From: Morinoia aosen
Taxonomy: Eukaryota > Arthropoda > Malacostraca > Amphipoda > Talitridae
Assembly (NCBI GenBank): GCA_030386875.1
Contig: CM059575.1
Location: 47,088,859-47,152,858 of the forward strand
Direction: 5' to 3'
Length of the DNA: 64,000 nucleotides
The notes under the pieces are model-generated. The model had not been told where the DNA came from. It saw only the letters and a list, made by a program, of their open reading frames with translations, and searched no databases. Positions 1 to 13,561 of this stretch are shown piece after piece (position 1 is the first letter of the stretch; each line of letters begins with the position of its first letter). Made by a program: the position numbers and the translations under genes.

Positions 1-1372
1 TTTTGTGCGTCGATTTTGTACGTCGCAGTGAGTGTAAACGATGGTTCTAATGTTAACTAATACTTCACTTTTGAAACCTTTGTACCAAGTACATTCTTTT
101 CTTAGAGTTACCAGTTTTTATGTGAAATTTGAACGAATGTTCAATGAAATACGCTGTACAGAATAATCAAAACTGAAGAATAATCTAAGCATTTGGTGAT
201 TTTTCAGCAATCTAATGCAAGAACATCGCTTGCTGATTAGTTTAGGAGGTATGGGGTGTGATGTTGTGAAATTATTACTTTTCATTAGCTAGTCTTAACA
301 GTTCTCCACACATTATGATGTAATATAGTTTTCATGGATTTCTATTGGACGTTTGCAAATGTGACTCAATTAAAAAATATATATTTATCGGCGGTATACT
401 TTACTGCATCGCTGAGCTCGTCCACGTATTTCAAAGGGGAAACTTTAGGTTTACGTTTACGATGCTTTTTATGGCAAACTTTTCTACATATAAACATTTT
501 TCAGACCAGATATGTACAGAGATGAAGATGAGAATCTGGCTTTATATTCAGTCTCATCCTTCGATTGGAACCGGGATAACTTTGCCGCAACTGCTGTTCG
601 TCCAATTTGATCTAATATGTGATTCTATTACGCCATTGTGCACTGAATTTGGAGAATTTTTTTCCGACAAATAGTATCTATTATTAAAGATGAAGGAACT
701 TCGCAAAGAAATATTCGGTTATTGATCATCGATGCTAATTTTTATAATTTATGAAACCCAGCTTCCGTTTTTGATTAATTATTTCTTTTGCTTTACATGT
801 GCAAACTCCTTTGCCACAAAATTCTTTCAGTCAACGAGAGGGTGTTTAAATCAGGGAAACATATCTCTATCACTAAGTTCTCATACGAATGACCATCATA
901 ATGACTATTCACAAGCCACTCGGAATTAAATGTAGCAGTATCACTTAATTTTTTGCAGAACGTTGAGAGCGATCTCAGCGAATATAAGTGTGATGGGTGG
1001 ATGCTGTCTCAGCTAGTGAAATAAAAACTTCGGTTGACTGCTGCTGGAGCCAATGATGCATGAGACTATTTAAGTTTAGAAGACTTGGAAGCCTCTGTAG
1101 TGACTATTCATCCAAGAATAGCTAATTTTATATGATGTTATCGTCCTATTAGCTATGTAAACATGAAAACAAACAGTTGCGCAAGCACAACTGTACAATT
1201 TATAATTAAGTTTGCAGATCATGAGCTATTCCCGAGAAAAACATTCGTAGGAAGCAATGGCACTTACAAATAAAACTTAAAAACTCTATCTGATAAAGAT
1301 AAAAGAACGTTATTGATTCAGTGCAAAAATGGTCCTAAATCATACATCATAAATCATCTAATCATACATCAT

Positions 1373-1440
1373 AAATGCCTTATAACTAACGCCAGGACGC
1401 CATTACGCTTTCCCCCGGTCAAGACCAGTACCCATTTCAG
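1373..1440 (-). mobile_element. SINE 3'-region fragment
   Basis: The minus strand matches the body of the SINEs at 24343 and 58670, from the AAATGGGTAC block through the CGTCCTGGCGTTAGTTATAAG block. The tRNA-like head is absent. It is followed on the minus strand by a short duplicated tail (ATGATGTATGATT repeated at about 23-base spacing, 1324-1372). Confidence 0.7.
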
Positions 1441-4373
1441 AAGCATCTCCAAAACGCCAAGTGCAAGCAATTATGCAGTGTACGTGAAATAGAGGCCAGG
1501 TTTAACTGTAGCGTAATTTTCAGCTCAGAAATTTCTTTGAAATTTCAAATATGGATTACAGACGGCAGTTCGAACATGACTCGTTGTACCAATTAAAAGT
1601 GTAAAAGTTCATGTCGCCAAAGTGGCTAATTTTTCATAGTTCGCTGCAAATATACGCATTGATTTCTGGTGAAAGTGTCAGCTCCTACGCCTAATTGCTT
1701 TCATTTTCAATAATACATGATAGATAGTAATCTTGATGTCCTTATGCGCGTCCTCAAAAACGCGTAAATTTATAGAAAAATGCAGTAAATGTATCATAAA
1801 TTAAATTCTTGAGTTTAGAATGAAAATTCTAGCTCAACACCCACACCATCCTTTTCAGTTCATAGGTACAAAAATTGGCCGCATAAACTGGAACCAAATT
1901 TCTTGTCATGGTCGCAACAGTAAGGACACGTGCCAGTACAGCAGCTTTCAGCTAACGTTGTTGAATGCCGTATACTCCGAAGAAATAAAAACAACTATTT
2001 TGATCTTGATACCTGCCATTTAACTACAGCAGCATTACGTAGGAACATGCTTCAACTGCAGCAATTGTGAGCAACTGCAGACACGCTAAGTAATAACGGA
2101 GCGTGAATGTTAGCAGCCCGTAAATGCAGGCCATGCGCCGAGACATGGCGTCGGTGTCCTGACATCGCCGCGACACTTTCATCAGGGGCCTCCGAAGTGC
2201 GGGGCCGAGCAGCGATTCAGTGCTCGTGTTGCTTACACGGACGCGTATTGCATGGAATATCTCTCACATCAATCAAGAAACTACAGTCACTGAAATAGTC
2301 CCACGGTTTCACTCTCCCTGTTTTGATACATTATTTAAGGAAATTGCGTTAGTTTCGGTCAAATGTTTCTCAAGAATTTAGACGTACTTATTACATGCAA
2401 TAAAGTTTATAGCTCAACACGCAGGGAGAAATACACTCTTAACCTACATAGGCTTTCGATTATTGGAAACAGAGCAGCTGCAAAACTTGAGTGTCTCACC
2501 TCCTTCCACAACGCAGGTCAAGGGGGCTAGTGGCATGCCTTCTTGGACGCTGAGCGCATCTGAGATGGGCGTTTTCTCCTTGGTGGTGAAGATGCGAGCC
2601 TGGCGAGGAGGGTCTGCCAAGTGGAGAGGTTTAATCCAGAGTTAATAATCATCGTCCAATGGCTAGTGAATTGGAGTAGGAAAATTATACAGCTATACCT
2701 TAGTATTCATGATTGTACAGAGAGTAAAGTTCGTGGTGATCACAATATTTTGTCGATTCAGGTCAGAAATTAAGCAGTTGAAAGAAAAGTATATAAGAAA
2801 TTCAGAGAAATTTAGGAGTGGCTTAAACTTTTCGAACTCCTTTCTTCACGATCGTTCACTTATGGAGAAAGTCACCAGTTCGCTCATTTCAGCAAGTGCA
2901 AAAACGGGTAAAAATAAATCAGAAAATAGCTTTTCATTAGCAGTAATTAAACTTAGAGTATGAACAGATGGAAATATATTGCAGAATAATTTTTTGACAA
3001 TAAGTGGTTAACAATTAGTCGTTAGTTCAAAATACTTCAAACTATTGTAAAAATATAGTTCCGCAACTAAGGGTAATCACACATCCCTCTCATATTCCGT
3101 AATGAAAGAATATAAGAAAAACATATTGCAAAAACGATCAGTAGAAAATCTTTAGGGATGAAGAATAATTTTGAAAGCGTTTCCTCATAACAACCAATAC
3201 GAAGATAACCTGAAACCGGTGAAAAACAAATTCATGAGAACTCACTCACCAGAATCAGAATTCTTGAAAGCCAAAAAGCTATTTGCACAAAAAAAATGTT
3301 GTGTTTGTGGTAAATTCGTCTGTTAATTATTAACCTGTATTTTATTCAAGCTTTTAATTAAGAAGGTAACTTATCTACTAGATATTTTTCAGCTTTTTTT
3401 AGCATGATGGAAATAATTTTTTAACTTTGCAATGAGATGTACTGTGAAAATTTCAAAGTGACAAAAAAGGACCACGTCACTTGTCTATGTAGTAAGTTCG
3501 TTTCAAAGAATTAATCAAATCTAGTTTACTTTGTCTTAAAATACTAGGACGCCCAGTGGTATAAGGACGCCTACATAGGATATCATGGGCGTCAAATTCC
3601 AGCAACAAAAAAGTTTTAGACTTTCGTAGACAAAGTCATCACCCTAATATTTTTAAATGAAATAAAGCTCTTTAGGGCTAACATATCTGACACAGAGCGA
3701 CTCTTGCTATGCGTATGAAGGTATATAAATTTACACACCTCTGTCGTTAAATTTTTGTGAAATAATGTTGCACACAACAAATGAATATTACATGTTATTG
3801 GAAAAGCAAGAAAAAGAGTCTAATTTTGGCGAATTTTCACCTCTTCCACGAATTTGGCCCTTTTCTCATGTAAAGGGATAAATATCATCGTCTAGCGCTT
3901 CTATTTATACTTGAAGTTGACAGCGTACTTGAAACATGAGTCGGATATCGTAATTCTCGCTATGTTGACATTTATGACATTTTGACTGATTATGCAAACA
4001 TTTTTCTTTGATTGTTATTTAAGAGAATTGCAACATTTACATGTGAAAAAGACTCTTTAGTTGCGATCGAAAAACGTTAGAGACTTGAACACCATGGGAC
4101 AATAGTACTTTTATTGTGCATATTAGTGTACGTAAACAAATACTGACTGAAATTGAAATTACACAGTCGTCTATTTGTGTGCGTGTAAAGCACGTAACGC
4201 ATCAACGATGCATTGAGTAACTTAAACAAAAATTTCAAACAAAAATGCTTTCTAATTCCCGTTAATTACGAACGATGAGCGTGTCAATTTCATACCGCAT
4301 GGACGCCAGCGTGACACGCATCAAAATAGGAAAGCACGCCCGATAGCTGCAGTCAGTGCAGTCGAAGTATATT

Positions 4374-4616
4374 CGAGTTATGAATTTGAAATTAGTTGAG
4401 AAGTCAATTTGAAACTGGTCGGGATTTTAAAATTAATCGAGTACGGAATTTAAAATCACTGGAATAGTGAATATGAAATTATTCAAGTGGTGCATATAAA
4501 ATAAATTGCAAAGGGAATTTGAAATAAGCCGAACAGTAAATAAAAAATTAGGGCTGTCGTGAATTAGCAGTCAGTCGAGTAGGGTATTTAGAATTAATTG
4601 AGAAGTGAATTTCACC
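4374..4616. repeat. Degenerate ~23-bp minisatellite
   Basis: About ten imperfect units in the style GAGTAGTGAATTTGAAATTA follow each other at about 20 to 25 bases. Examples start at GAGTTATGAATTTG, GAGAAGTCAATTTG, GAGTACGGAATTTA, GAATAGTGAATATG and GAGTAGGGTATTTA. The copies are well diverged, so the array is old. Confidence 0.65.
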
Positions 4617-4768
4617 TCTCAATGATGATAATTTACATAATATAAATGCATTCTTTACCTTCTCCTTCATCGTTTTATTTCTGCTAGTGTCGAAATATTC
4701 AGTTGTGACAATATCTACGAAGCTATTTTATCTACATTACACACAGAATTTTCCGTGTTCAAATCAAG

Positions 4769-4870
4769 AGCGCTGAGAGGTGAAGCGTAGCATAAAATCA
4801 ACAGCGCTGAGTGGTGAAGCATAGCATAAAATCAACAGGGCTGAGTGGTGAAGCGTAACATGAAAGCTGC
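4769..4870. repeat. Three-copy 34-bp tandem repeat
   Basis: Units at 4769-4802, 4803-4836 and 4837-4870 share AGCGCTGAG(A/T)GGTGAAGC followed by GTAGCATAAAATCAAC, with only a few substitutions. Confidence 0.85.
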
Positions 4871-7800
4871 TCGTCGTTGGCAGCGCACTAAAACCAGAAT
4901 ATTGAATGTATGTAGAAATATTCTATCATGTTATACTTTGCATCGCATGTTTACATGTTTTACCTTGCTTTTCATGTTTCAATGATTCATCTTGCGCCCT
5001 GGCTGCACAGGTATTCATGTGCAAACCTGAGTTCACATGCATTCATGTTCAGCCATGGATTTAAATTGTTTCTCATCATGTGACGCTGCGGATACACATG
5101 ATAAGGTTTACAGAAGATATTCACATGCATCAGAAGCGGTCCTGAGGAACAATTAATTTCAGGTTTCCAGCAACAACTGATATCAAAAGTAAAAACATTT
5201 TCAACCATTGCTGGAGAATTGCAAATTCCGTGAAAGTAAATTTCCAGAACAATTCTTTTTAGGAGATTTTAGATGTCAGAAAGTAGGAGTAAAACTACGC
5301 ATTCCATGTTGAGGGTCAACGACTCATTGAAAAACTACAAGAAGAATAAAGTTGCCATAATGAAAACAATGCACGACTATAACAAATAACCGTTATCATA
5401 CTTTATCACCTTGTACCGCTTTCTGAATTTATAACCGCAACGTTCGATCAATGACTAACTCTCAACCGTGAAAACTTATTCGATAGCTCCGGGTGTGGGA
5501 TAGGAAATTTATTCGGAAATACACTCCATTACTCAGGCTCGGAAATTGGAAATTTATTCGACCTCCCATGAACTCGGCGACTCTAAATAATAACAAAATA
5601 AACGACGGAAGATATCGCTAAATCTTTCGCAATCTATACCATTTTTCTTGAACAGGATAGCAAAATGCGATCACGTTAACAGAAAAATATCACTTTTTCC
5701 ATCAATTTCGTACAAAATTTTTTCATCAATTTCGTGCATAATTTTTCCTGGGTAATCATTAACGATTTAAGAAAACCTACCGCTTTTCCCACATTTTAAA
5801 TGAAGGTTTCGCTTTTTTTGTCGCTATGATGAGAGCAACAAAATTTTGTACAAGCTTATGATGAAGCACAATCAATAGCAGTCTACTTGAGCGCCGCGAT
5901 GTTCACTGTGGTAATGTTCTCGGCACCCGCAGTTGGCAGCCTCGCCCTGCTCCGAGTAATGCAGCGTCTAGTATTGGCTGAAGTTTGCCAGTGTGGAAGA
6001 AGAGCGTTGTCGTGTGACGAGGATTATCTTTGACTTTGACGAGAGGATTGCTCATTAACTTCCGTAAAGAAGTACGCATGGAGTACCAGTCTTATTGAAG
6101 CGATTAAATCGCTCAGGCGGAGAAAAACATGCATGCAGGGTATGAAAAAGTTAGACTGGGGTGTTAGCACGATCAATAGTCCTGTAGTTAAATATGGTTA
6201 TATTAATCCGTAGACTTTGGCTTATATCTATCTGTGATTAACTGTGGGTTGTGTAGTAATTTAATCTGAACACTGTTTCTTATAATTTGAAATGTTTCCA
6301 GCGATAGTGATCACTGACAAACAAATATTGGCTTCGGTTTTTCCTTATGTCGAGCTGAAAGTGATCGTCATTAATAGGCTTTCGGTTGAATTATTCCACA
6401 AATGGGGAAATAAAAAATTTGAAGAAATAAAATTGTATATAATATTAACTTCTTGCAAATATTATTAATTCGTTAATAATGTTACACTAAGCCTGGGCTC
6501 AATCATAGGTTTAATAGTGAAATGAAACAAAATGAAATTTGGATCTACTAAGAAGCCAATTTTGAGCTATTAGTTGATCAAAAGTTGCGAGATGCTTTTA
6601 GCTTCCTTGCTTTCGTTTACAAAATTACCAAGAATTGTAGAACAAACTGAAATATGACAAATGATTGTGGTTGAGGATTAGCGTTTTCCACTAATTTTAA
6701 CAACATTGGACTTGAAGATCTTAGTAACAAAATGATAAATAAAAGAACAACTGTGACGATCTTAATCATTTTTATAAATTATGATATTCTAACTATGTTT
6801 TTATAATGGAACTTTTTTTAATCCAGCCCATTATCACTACATCGGAATCCAAGATTTATACATATTTAGTCAGCAGAATGTTATTGTAAAGAAACTATCT
6901 GCTCTGACATAAAAAACAATTACATGCAAAGATTGGATCAATAAAGTTGAAAAATCCAACACGCTAAATAATTGTAAATTCACATTGCGTAACTGCTGAG
7001 GACTCACATGATCATCTCATACCGGCTTTAACTTATAGGCACAAATTGATCCCAAGGGTTTTCAGTTTTGTTTTCCACTGCCTGCGTGTAAAATTATCAA
7101 ATTTTAAGGAGTTACTGAGGTATTGCACGGCTCTGAGCATGAGTGTACAAAACAGGCTATGAAATTGATTGAAATGATACTCGTACACCAGCTTTTTTCG
7201 GCAAGGTTCGCTTCTCTATACAGCGGACAGGAATATCGGTTGGACAAGAGAATGATGATGCACGGTGTGCGCATTTATCATCATACACCAGACGGCTACG
7301 CTTCTTAAAACAGTGTCGTTGAAATAAAAAGAGAAACTAATCTTATGTGAATTTATTGGGCAGATCGCTGACAATTTCAAAATGTGGAAAATATAAGTAT
7401 TGGTGAATCCATAATGCGTGTTAAATTCAAATTATTTTTTAAAGAATTCACAGCTTTTGTCTTTTACAGATTGATTCATTCTTTATAGGCGTGATAAAAA
7501 ATTTTCATATCAGGGTAAAACAAAAATGTTTGAAACCCACTTTAGGTGAAAAATACTCAAGCAATCGTTTTTTTCAAGAAAATTTGCTGTGTTAGCAGCT
7601 GTCATAAGCACAATGACTTAGTGATTGAATACAAAACATTTATAACACACAGGGTTAACTGAAATGCCTAATTCCTGAACTGTTGCATATATTTTACTAC
7701 AGAATAAAATTTGGAAGTTATTTCCTTGTTTTTGAAAGTGAACATCTAGAAGAGAAAATTTATAAACATATTCGTACTCCAACAAAAATTTTGAAAATTA

Positions 7801-10208
7801 GGGTAATTATAATCGATACAATGAAAAAGTGACAGCACACAGTTTTTGATGAAATCGTTAAATGTGCCATGACATGAAGCTCGAAACAGTTGTGTAGAAT
7901 ATGTTTGAACAGTCAGTCAACCATAGGCTCTGTAAAAACCTGATAAATTACCAGTGGGTGGATTGAAGGACATATCCACATTAATACCATCAGTCAGAAT
8001 GTAAAATTTTACAATAACCCTTCCCTGCACCGCTGGAAATGGAAAGGGAAAAATAGTTTGATGAGTGGATTAATAAGAAAAATGCAAGAACACTTTACCT
8101 CCCACTTGTAAAATTAAATATGATAACAGAAGTTTATCTCTATGTTTAGCACGAGGTGCTCAAAAATATTGATTTCGTATTTTCGACGGCTAGCAAATTT
8201 ATCCTAATTTTCACTTTTGGAACTAAGTCTTACAAAGTAAAAGAAGGGCACATTATTGAGCTCATATTAAGGAAGGGTATATAATCAATGCTCATTCTAG
8301 ATTTGACTCATACGCTTGTGAAGAGAATAACGACCTCCAATTACACGATAGATGGAGTTGGATGTGTGAATGGGTTTTGGATTCGCAGAAGGGATTCATC
8401 AGTTGGTCGAGTTGTGTACGTAGAATCAAGGTATGGCGGGATAATAAGGTTCAGGTACGAGACAACGTCATGCGGGACAATTCCCGAAACGGTTTAATGA
8501 AGGGTCGTCATGGCGGAACATTATTATTTTTCTGCAACTTCGGAAGTGAATAGAGGTGGCTGTCTGGAAATTTATCTCTTCTCTTCAATATTTTCTGCTG
8601 GTCGCTTGCTTTCAACGATGGAGTGACGTCGTTGATTTTCCTTTTACAACAGTTAGTGAAGTTAAACATTCTCTAAATTTACTTGGGTCCCTGATCACTT
8701 CTTGCAATTTTGTGCCGTTAATTTCTGTGAGGTTACATCCACCTAATTGCGAGAATATCAAATTAATGTATTTGAGTAAGACATAGTCACATTAACGGTA
8801 TAATCTAGTTTTGAATTCTAAAGATACGAAACTTAACAGTAACAAAATATTGAAACCATAAGAAATAACTGACATCTTTTTAACCTCAGGTCTGGTTTGT
8901 AAACAGTGTTGGTAGAAGCTCTTTGTTGTTCAAGAAGCTGTTCGCTGTAGGACGCTGTTCAAATCTGTTTTGAGTTGTCGCGCCTCCAATTACAGTACAT
9001 ATATCAATTGATGTAATAATACGACCAGATGTAATGCGAATTAAATTATATTGAACATTTTAGTGAAAAAAATTTCACTTCCTCGCGCACGAGTTAAGAA
9101 TTACTGAATACACATGAGTTAATGAATTACCAGCTAATCTATGTCTACAAATAAAAAACTATTTCAAGTTTGGAGTAGAAACGTCTTTTGCTAGCACCGT
9201 AAGCAAGATTTTTAGGCCGCTCGCTTTTGCGTGAAATGGATAAGAGTTTATGACCCTGCATTGCAAGAGCAGCGTAGGGAAGGAGAAGAAGGCTGCGATG
9301 ATTCCCTTTCCACTTGAACCACGTGTGTGAAATATGTACCGATTAAGCCGGAGGAAACTTTTATTTTTCGTGGTATTAATCATTAGGCAATTGAAAAGTC
9401 GATGCATGATGTTAAAAGTCGATGCATACAATTAACTGGAATAATATTGACTTGGAAATGCTCTGGTTCAATGATTTTCAAAAACTACACGTTAAATAGG
9501 ACAATGTCCCTCTAAAAAAGCTCTCAACAATGTTCTGTGTAGTGTAGTGAAGTAGTGATCAGCACGGAACCAAGAAACTTGATGGTTGTTGTATTTAGTG
9601 TTACTGCTACCGTATCAATACCTGATCCAATGTGTGCGTGCAGTGAGGTAACATGTAATGAGTAACGGTAAACTGATGTATATTAACTTTTTCATCATTT
9701 GTCTGTGAAAATTGAGATTTATAAAATGCCAAGATGCCAGTTAATAGAAGGTTCAATGATAAGTAAATAAAGGGACAATAACACTAAAATCTGGTTATGG
9801 TAATGGTAGATTGATCTTACACGTAAATATCATACTTTAATAATACTCGTGATTGATATTACACGTAAATATTTGTCCTCTTTACATTCCTAAAAAATTG
9901 CAGGGAAAATTAGAGAGGTAGGGAAGCCTGCAGCATAAGTCCTCGCTTTTGGTTGTTCAAGTAATGAGAGACTAATTTAAGTTCTTGTATATTTATCCAC
10001 TTAATTACTGGGAGTATTCTCAGATTTTAGTTTCACAACTAGCTTATAACAGCCAAAAATTTAGTGTCTGCGTTCGAATCACATGTATGAAAAAAACTTT
10101 AAAATTAGATTTATTACAGTCATAATCAAAGAAAAGAGTATCCTCACTGGAAATAGAACACGATCTCAAAGTGAAAGACAATAGTTTGCTTATCCTACTT
10201 GGACTGAC

Positions 10209-10387
10209 CCACAACATGGAGCCTGTAGCGGGTGTTGCGGGTGGGCGAGCTCTGCAGGTCGACGCGACACCTGTACTCGCCCTCGTCCGACTCCCGAGCT
10301 CCGGAGATCTCCAGCGCACCGGAGCTCGACGTCTGCACGCCGGCCTCCTTGATGGCGGGCAAGACACGGACGATAGTCGTGGAAGTT
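10209..10387 (-). CDS. Sidestep-family Ig receptor, exon for last half of Ig domain 1
   Basis: The acceptor GATTTTCAG is followed by one base, 59 codons and one base, and the donor is GTGG/GTCAGT (phase 1 out). The translation includes GALEISGARESDEGEYRCRV and then DLQSSPTRNTRYRLHVV. D-E-G-E-Y-R-C is the D-x-G-x-Y-x-C motif around the F-strand cysteine, and C-R-V-D-x(4)-S-P-T-R-N is a hallmark of the first Ig domain of Sidestep proteins. The exon is strongly GC-rich compared with its flanks. The next exon (second Ig domain) is not recognisable between 1 and 10208 and probably lies beyond the window. Open frames on the opposite strand here are shadows of this exon. An upstream acceptor at AAAAGAG/ATTTTC would give phase 0 and three extra codons. 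Confidence 0.85.
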
Positions 10388-11481
10388 CTGAAAATCTCTT
10401 TTGAGAGCTTACAAGCTTGCTAACACAAATACCACTAGGTAGAGTCTTCCAAAGCTGACATGTGTTGATATTGATGAGAATGAGAAGACTGGAGCTCTTA
10501 TGTATAAGATAAAAGTCTAAATCTTGGTTGGTACTTGAGCTTCTTAGTTTGGTTTTGCAAATAAACCTTGATTTATTCTGAGCTGCCAAATCTATTATTC
10601 AATCCCGCCTAAAACCTCACGACCGCCTGCTAAGAAACTGTTAAAATATATGTATTGCTTCAGTGAAGCCTTGACATGTGTTCGCACCACAGGTTTTTTA
10701 TTTCTTGAATCATGAGCATGCACTTCATTCATAGTTTAATAAGGCTATGTTTTCAAAATTCCAGAATGGAAATTTTTGGGGCAGTGATACTAAGAGGACA
10801 ATTATCGTCAAAACAATCTCAAAGCATACTCGTGGTTCACTTCTGCGAGCCAATGTCAGTGAATTAGAAAGTGATTTTGATTTCTCGCTCACTTGACGGC
10901 AGTAAAGTTGACAACTTTCAAAATTGTATCCCATTTTTGTTTAACTATGTTATGCAATGTACTCCAGGACAGACCAAGTATTATGACTTCATTCTCTAAA
11001 CATTCAAAGTTTTGTAGAAAATTGTAAGCATCTAATAAGATTGTGCTCGCAGAAACTTGATTAATTCTCCAGCAAGAATTACAAAACTTCATTCATGTAC
11101 ATGACGTTTAGTGTATGCCTACACTGAATATTTTGCTTTCTATTGATAACACATGTTAGGTTAGGACATCAAAAGCCTTTTGGGAGACGTAAAATAGTCC
11201 AAGCATAACAGCAATGTGAGTAATTTTTTATTTCAGTGAGCAATGGATAAAATTTTAGCTTGCCGCTAAACTTCGTCAGATACTTGAGAGATGAGATTTT
11301 GATCGAACTTATTTTGGTTATTTGGAGATGTAAGTTAAATGTTGAAATAGGGACATGTAAAAATATCATAATTTTGCTCAACTTCTAGCCTATGTATAAA
11401 CACACGCAAAATAAACAATTGTCTTCACTGGTTAAAGTAATTCTGAAAATAAAGATTAATGCAAAAGGTTGTTAACAACAC
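10388..11481 (-). other. Short intron between the second and third visible Ig exons
   Basis: An interval of about 1.1 kb of AT-rich sequence between the exon ending at 11482 (or 11480) and the exon starting at 10387. The acceptor side has a mixed pyrimidine tract and TTTTCAG. I saw no additional exon, although a small one cannot be excluded because the strongest donor (phase 0) and strongest acceptor (phase 2) do not match. Confidence 0.6.
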
Positions 11482-11653
11482 CTCATTTCTGTAGTGATCC
11501 TTATAGAGGCGGTCGGAGCTGCTGCTTCTCTTCTCCTCCTCTGCGGACGCGTCCGTGAAATCTGTTGTGTCGCTCCCAATTCTGAACTTAATTCGGTCGC
11601 CGATATCTGAAGCTGCCCGGAACCTGCCGCTGCCTCGGCCACGCATATCCACG
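11482..11653 (-). CDS. Sidestep-family Ig receptor, exon for middle of Ig domain 1
   Basis: The acceptor TGCTTGCAG precedes one base plus 57 codons. That one base joins the two bases left by the exon at 60639-60771 to give Ser, so the junction reads PFY-S-VDMRGRG, matching the Sidestep pattern (I/F)-Y-S-x-D-x-R-G after the C strand. The exon continues with FRAASDIGDRIKFRIGSD and then an acidic and serine-rich stretch (AEEEKRSSSSDR) ending YKDHYRNE. Two donors are possible: GAG/GTGTTG ending at 11482 (phase 0) or GAGGT/GTTGTT ending at 11480 (phase 2). Only the second is in phase with the strongest acceptor of the next exon. The serine-rich tail is not typical of the family and lengthens the C'-to-E region. 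The preceding intron is about 49 kb. Confidence 0.75.
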
Positions 11654-11699
11654 CTGCAAGCAACGCATAGACATGTTAGTCCGGCTTTAGATTGCCTAT

Positions 11700-13557
11700 C
11701 ATTGGGATAAATGAATTGGTATAATTGAGGTATACATCCGAGCACAAGCCAGGCGCGACCGTGGCCATACATAACAGAGAAATAGCAGGGTTCTCAACAA
11801 AACAGGTAACGTTCGAAAGACGCATGAGCGATTTCGCATTTGATTATCAATTTCTTTGATATAAATTCAAAATAACGCATTATCATACACATCAGATTTG
11901 CAAAGCAAATGGTACGCACGAAAAAATTTTACTCAGTCATTGAGAAAACGGCTAATATATGATTGTTGGAGAGGCTAAAGGAATTAGAAATGATGCGTGA
12001 ATGCGACAAATTCTGTTTACACGCATGTCGGTTTTTAAACTCTTGATTATACGTACAAGGAACAGTCTTTATACATGCAGCGAAGTGAGTTGGGGATTCT
12101 TAGGGAACAAAAGGAGAGCATCTTCGTGGCAATGCTTAGTAAAATTATGGATGAAAACAATGCAAAAAAAAATATTTGTTATTACGCAGTCGTATGACAT
12201 AAACAAGCGCCTAACTTTTGAGCAACACGCTTTTTCCATTCACTCCTGAACCGAGAATTTCTATATTTTTCCAATATTTTGTGATCTCTCATTCAAAATG
12301 ACATATTTAAGCTTCTAAGCAGCTTAAAATCAAATAAGACTTATTCCTAGAGGAAAAATAAAATGACTTCATGAAATGTTGAATTAATATATTTTGGTTG
12401 TTCTTTATTGAACAAAACATTTGTTTGAGTGAAAAGAAGTTAAAAGTGAAAATTGAAAATAAGTTAGTGAAAATTACATTTATTTAAACAGCGTACAAGA
12501 TTTTATCATACAACTATAAAAGATGACGATTTACATAGCTCAATGTGTTCGAAGCATAACGTGAAACGCGGTCACCGCCAGCTTCAACGACTCTGATCGT
12601 TCACTTTAGTTACGCAGCAGTCGCGTGCATAAAAGTGCGTCGGGCGAATAGAAGTAATTATGAACGCCACGTCTTTAATTCCAAGTTTAGGTCATGAAAA
12701 TAACGTTTTCATTTGTTTGACGCCAGATGAATGCCAGATAATTTGTCTGTCCGGGCCAGAAACATTTCACTGAAGTTAATATTTTTTGGCTGCCGAGGAA
12801 GTCACGTGATCAGACCCGCCTGAGGTCGTGGCGATCTGACGTTCTTCATCCGATGGGTCTGACTTATTTTAATTCGTGCTCAGCAAAAAAAGAGAAAACG
12901 ATGTTTCCACTACAAATGTTGCATATAATAAATCTAAGCTCACAATATAAAATTAAAAATGGTATAGTTGAAATTGTGGGTAGAATGCCGCCTGGTCGAA
13001 GTGATTATAAATTTTATGACTGTGGTGCTTCTTTTATTCTGAAAGTTCTTCAGCTAGCACTACCACCAGAGGAGAGAAAAATCCTCATTGAAGTACGTAA
13101 AGTGAAGTTCTAAGCTATTTCTTGAAAGTTTTTTGTTCCCCGTTGTTTGGTTTTACTCAGGCAATGCCGTGATGCGAATGACCAATACTCTGTGCAGGAA
13201 CTAATCACACAAAACAAAAAATTATGACCGTATTCCTTTTGGGTCCGACAAGATCAATCAAAGGTTAGCGAATACATTGAGTTTGTGAGACTAAAATTGC
13301 GCGAATACATTGAGTTTTTCAGACTAAAATCTATAGATTAATTTGCCACTTCCTCAGTATGATCTTTATTATCCTGAACTACAGGGTGCAATATTTCATT
13401 TTTTTCTGTAAAAGTGTTGTGGTACCGCGGACAAAATTTAACCTTGATTGGCAACTTCTCAGTATTTTTTTTTTCAATCAAATCTTTACAAAATTCTGTT
13501 AGACATTTACGCTGATTATATATGTGTTCAGTTTTTGAGTGAAAAAGTTAGGAATTC
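11700..13557. other. Intron stretch without recognisable gene
   Basis: AT-rich sequence. It includes a two-copy repeat of about 32 bp at 13268-13331 (GCGAATACATTGAGTTT...AGACTAAAAT twice). A plus-strand frame at 12853-13113 has no recognisable domain. Confidence 0.5.
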
Positions 13558-13561
13558 TTAG

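Larger units (their letters stand above)
1..10208 (-). other. Intron (downstream part) of the Sidestep-like gene
   Basis: The donor GTCAGT at 10208 opens this intron, which continues past the start of the window. The sequence is AT-rich and no exon, RNA gene or intact mobile element was recognised. It holds a SINE fragment (1373-1440), a degenerate 23-bp repeat (4374-4616) and a three-copy 34-bp repeat (4769-4870). Open frames here are 60 to 90 codons long, without recognisable domains or paired splice signals, and are treated as chance. Confidence 0.6.

Noticed and set aside
9390-9431. Two-copy repeat around GTCGATGCAT
   Set aside because: Only two short units, easily explained by slippage.
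10171-10423. Plus-strand frames over the Ig exon
   Set aside because: Shadows of the GC-rich minus-strand exon, which has the family motifs and splice signals.
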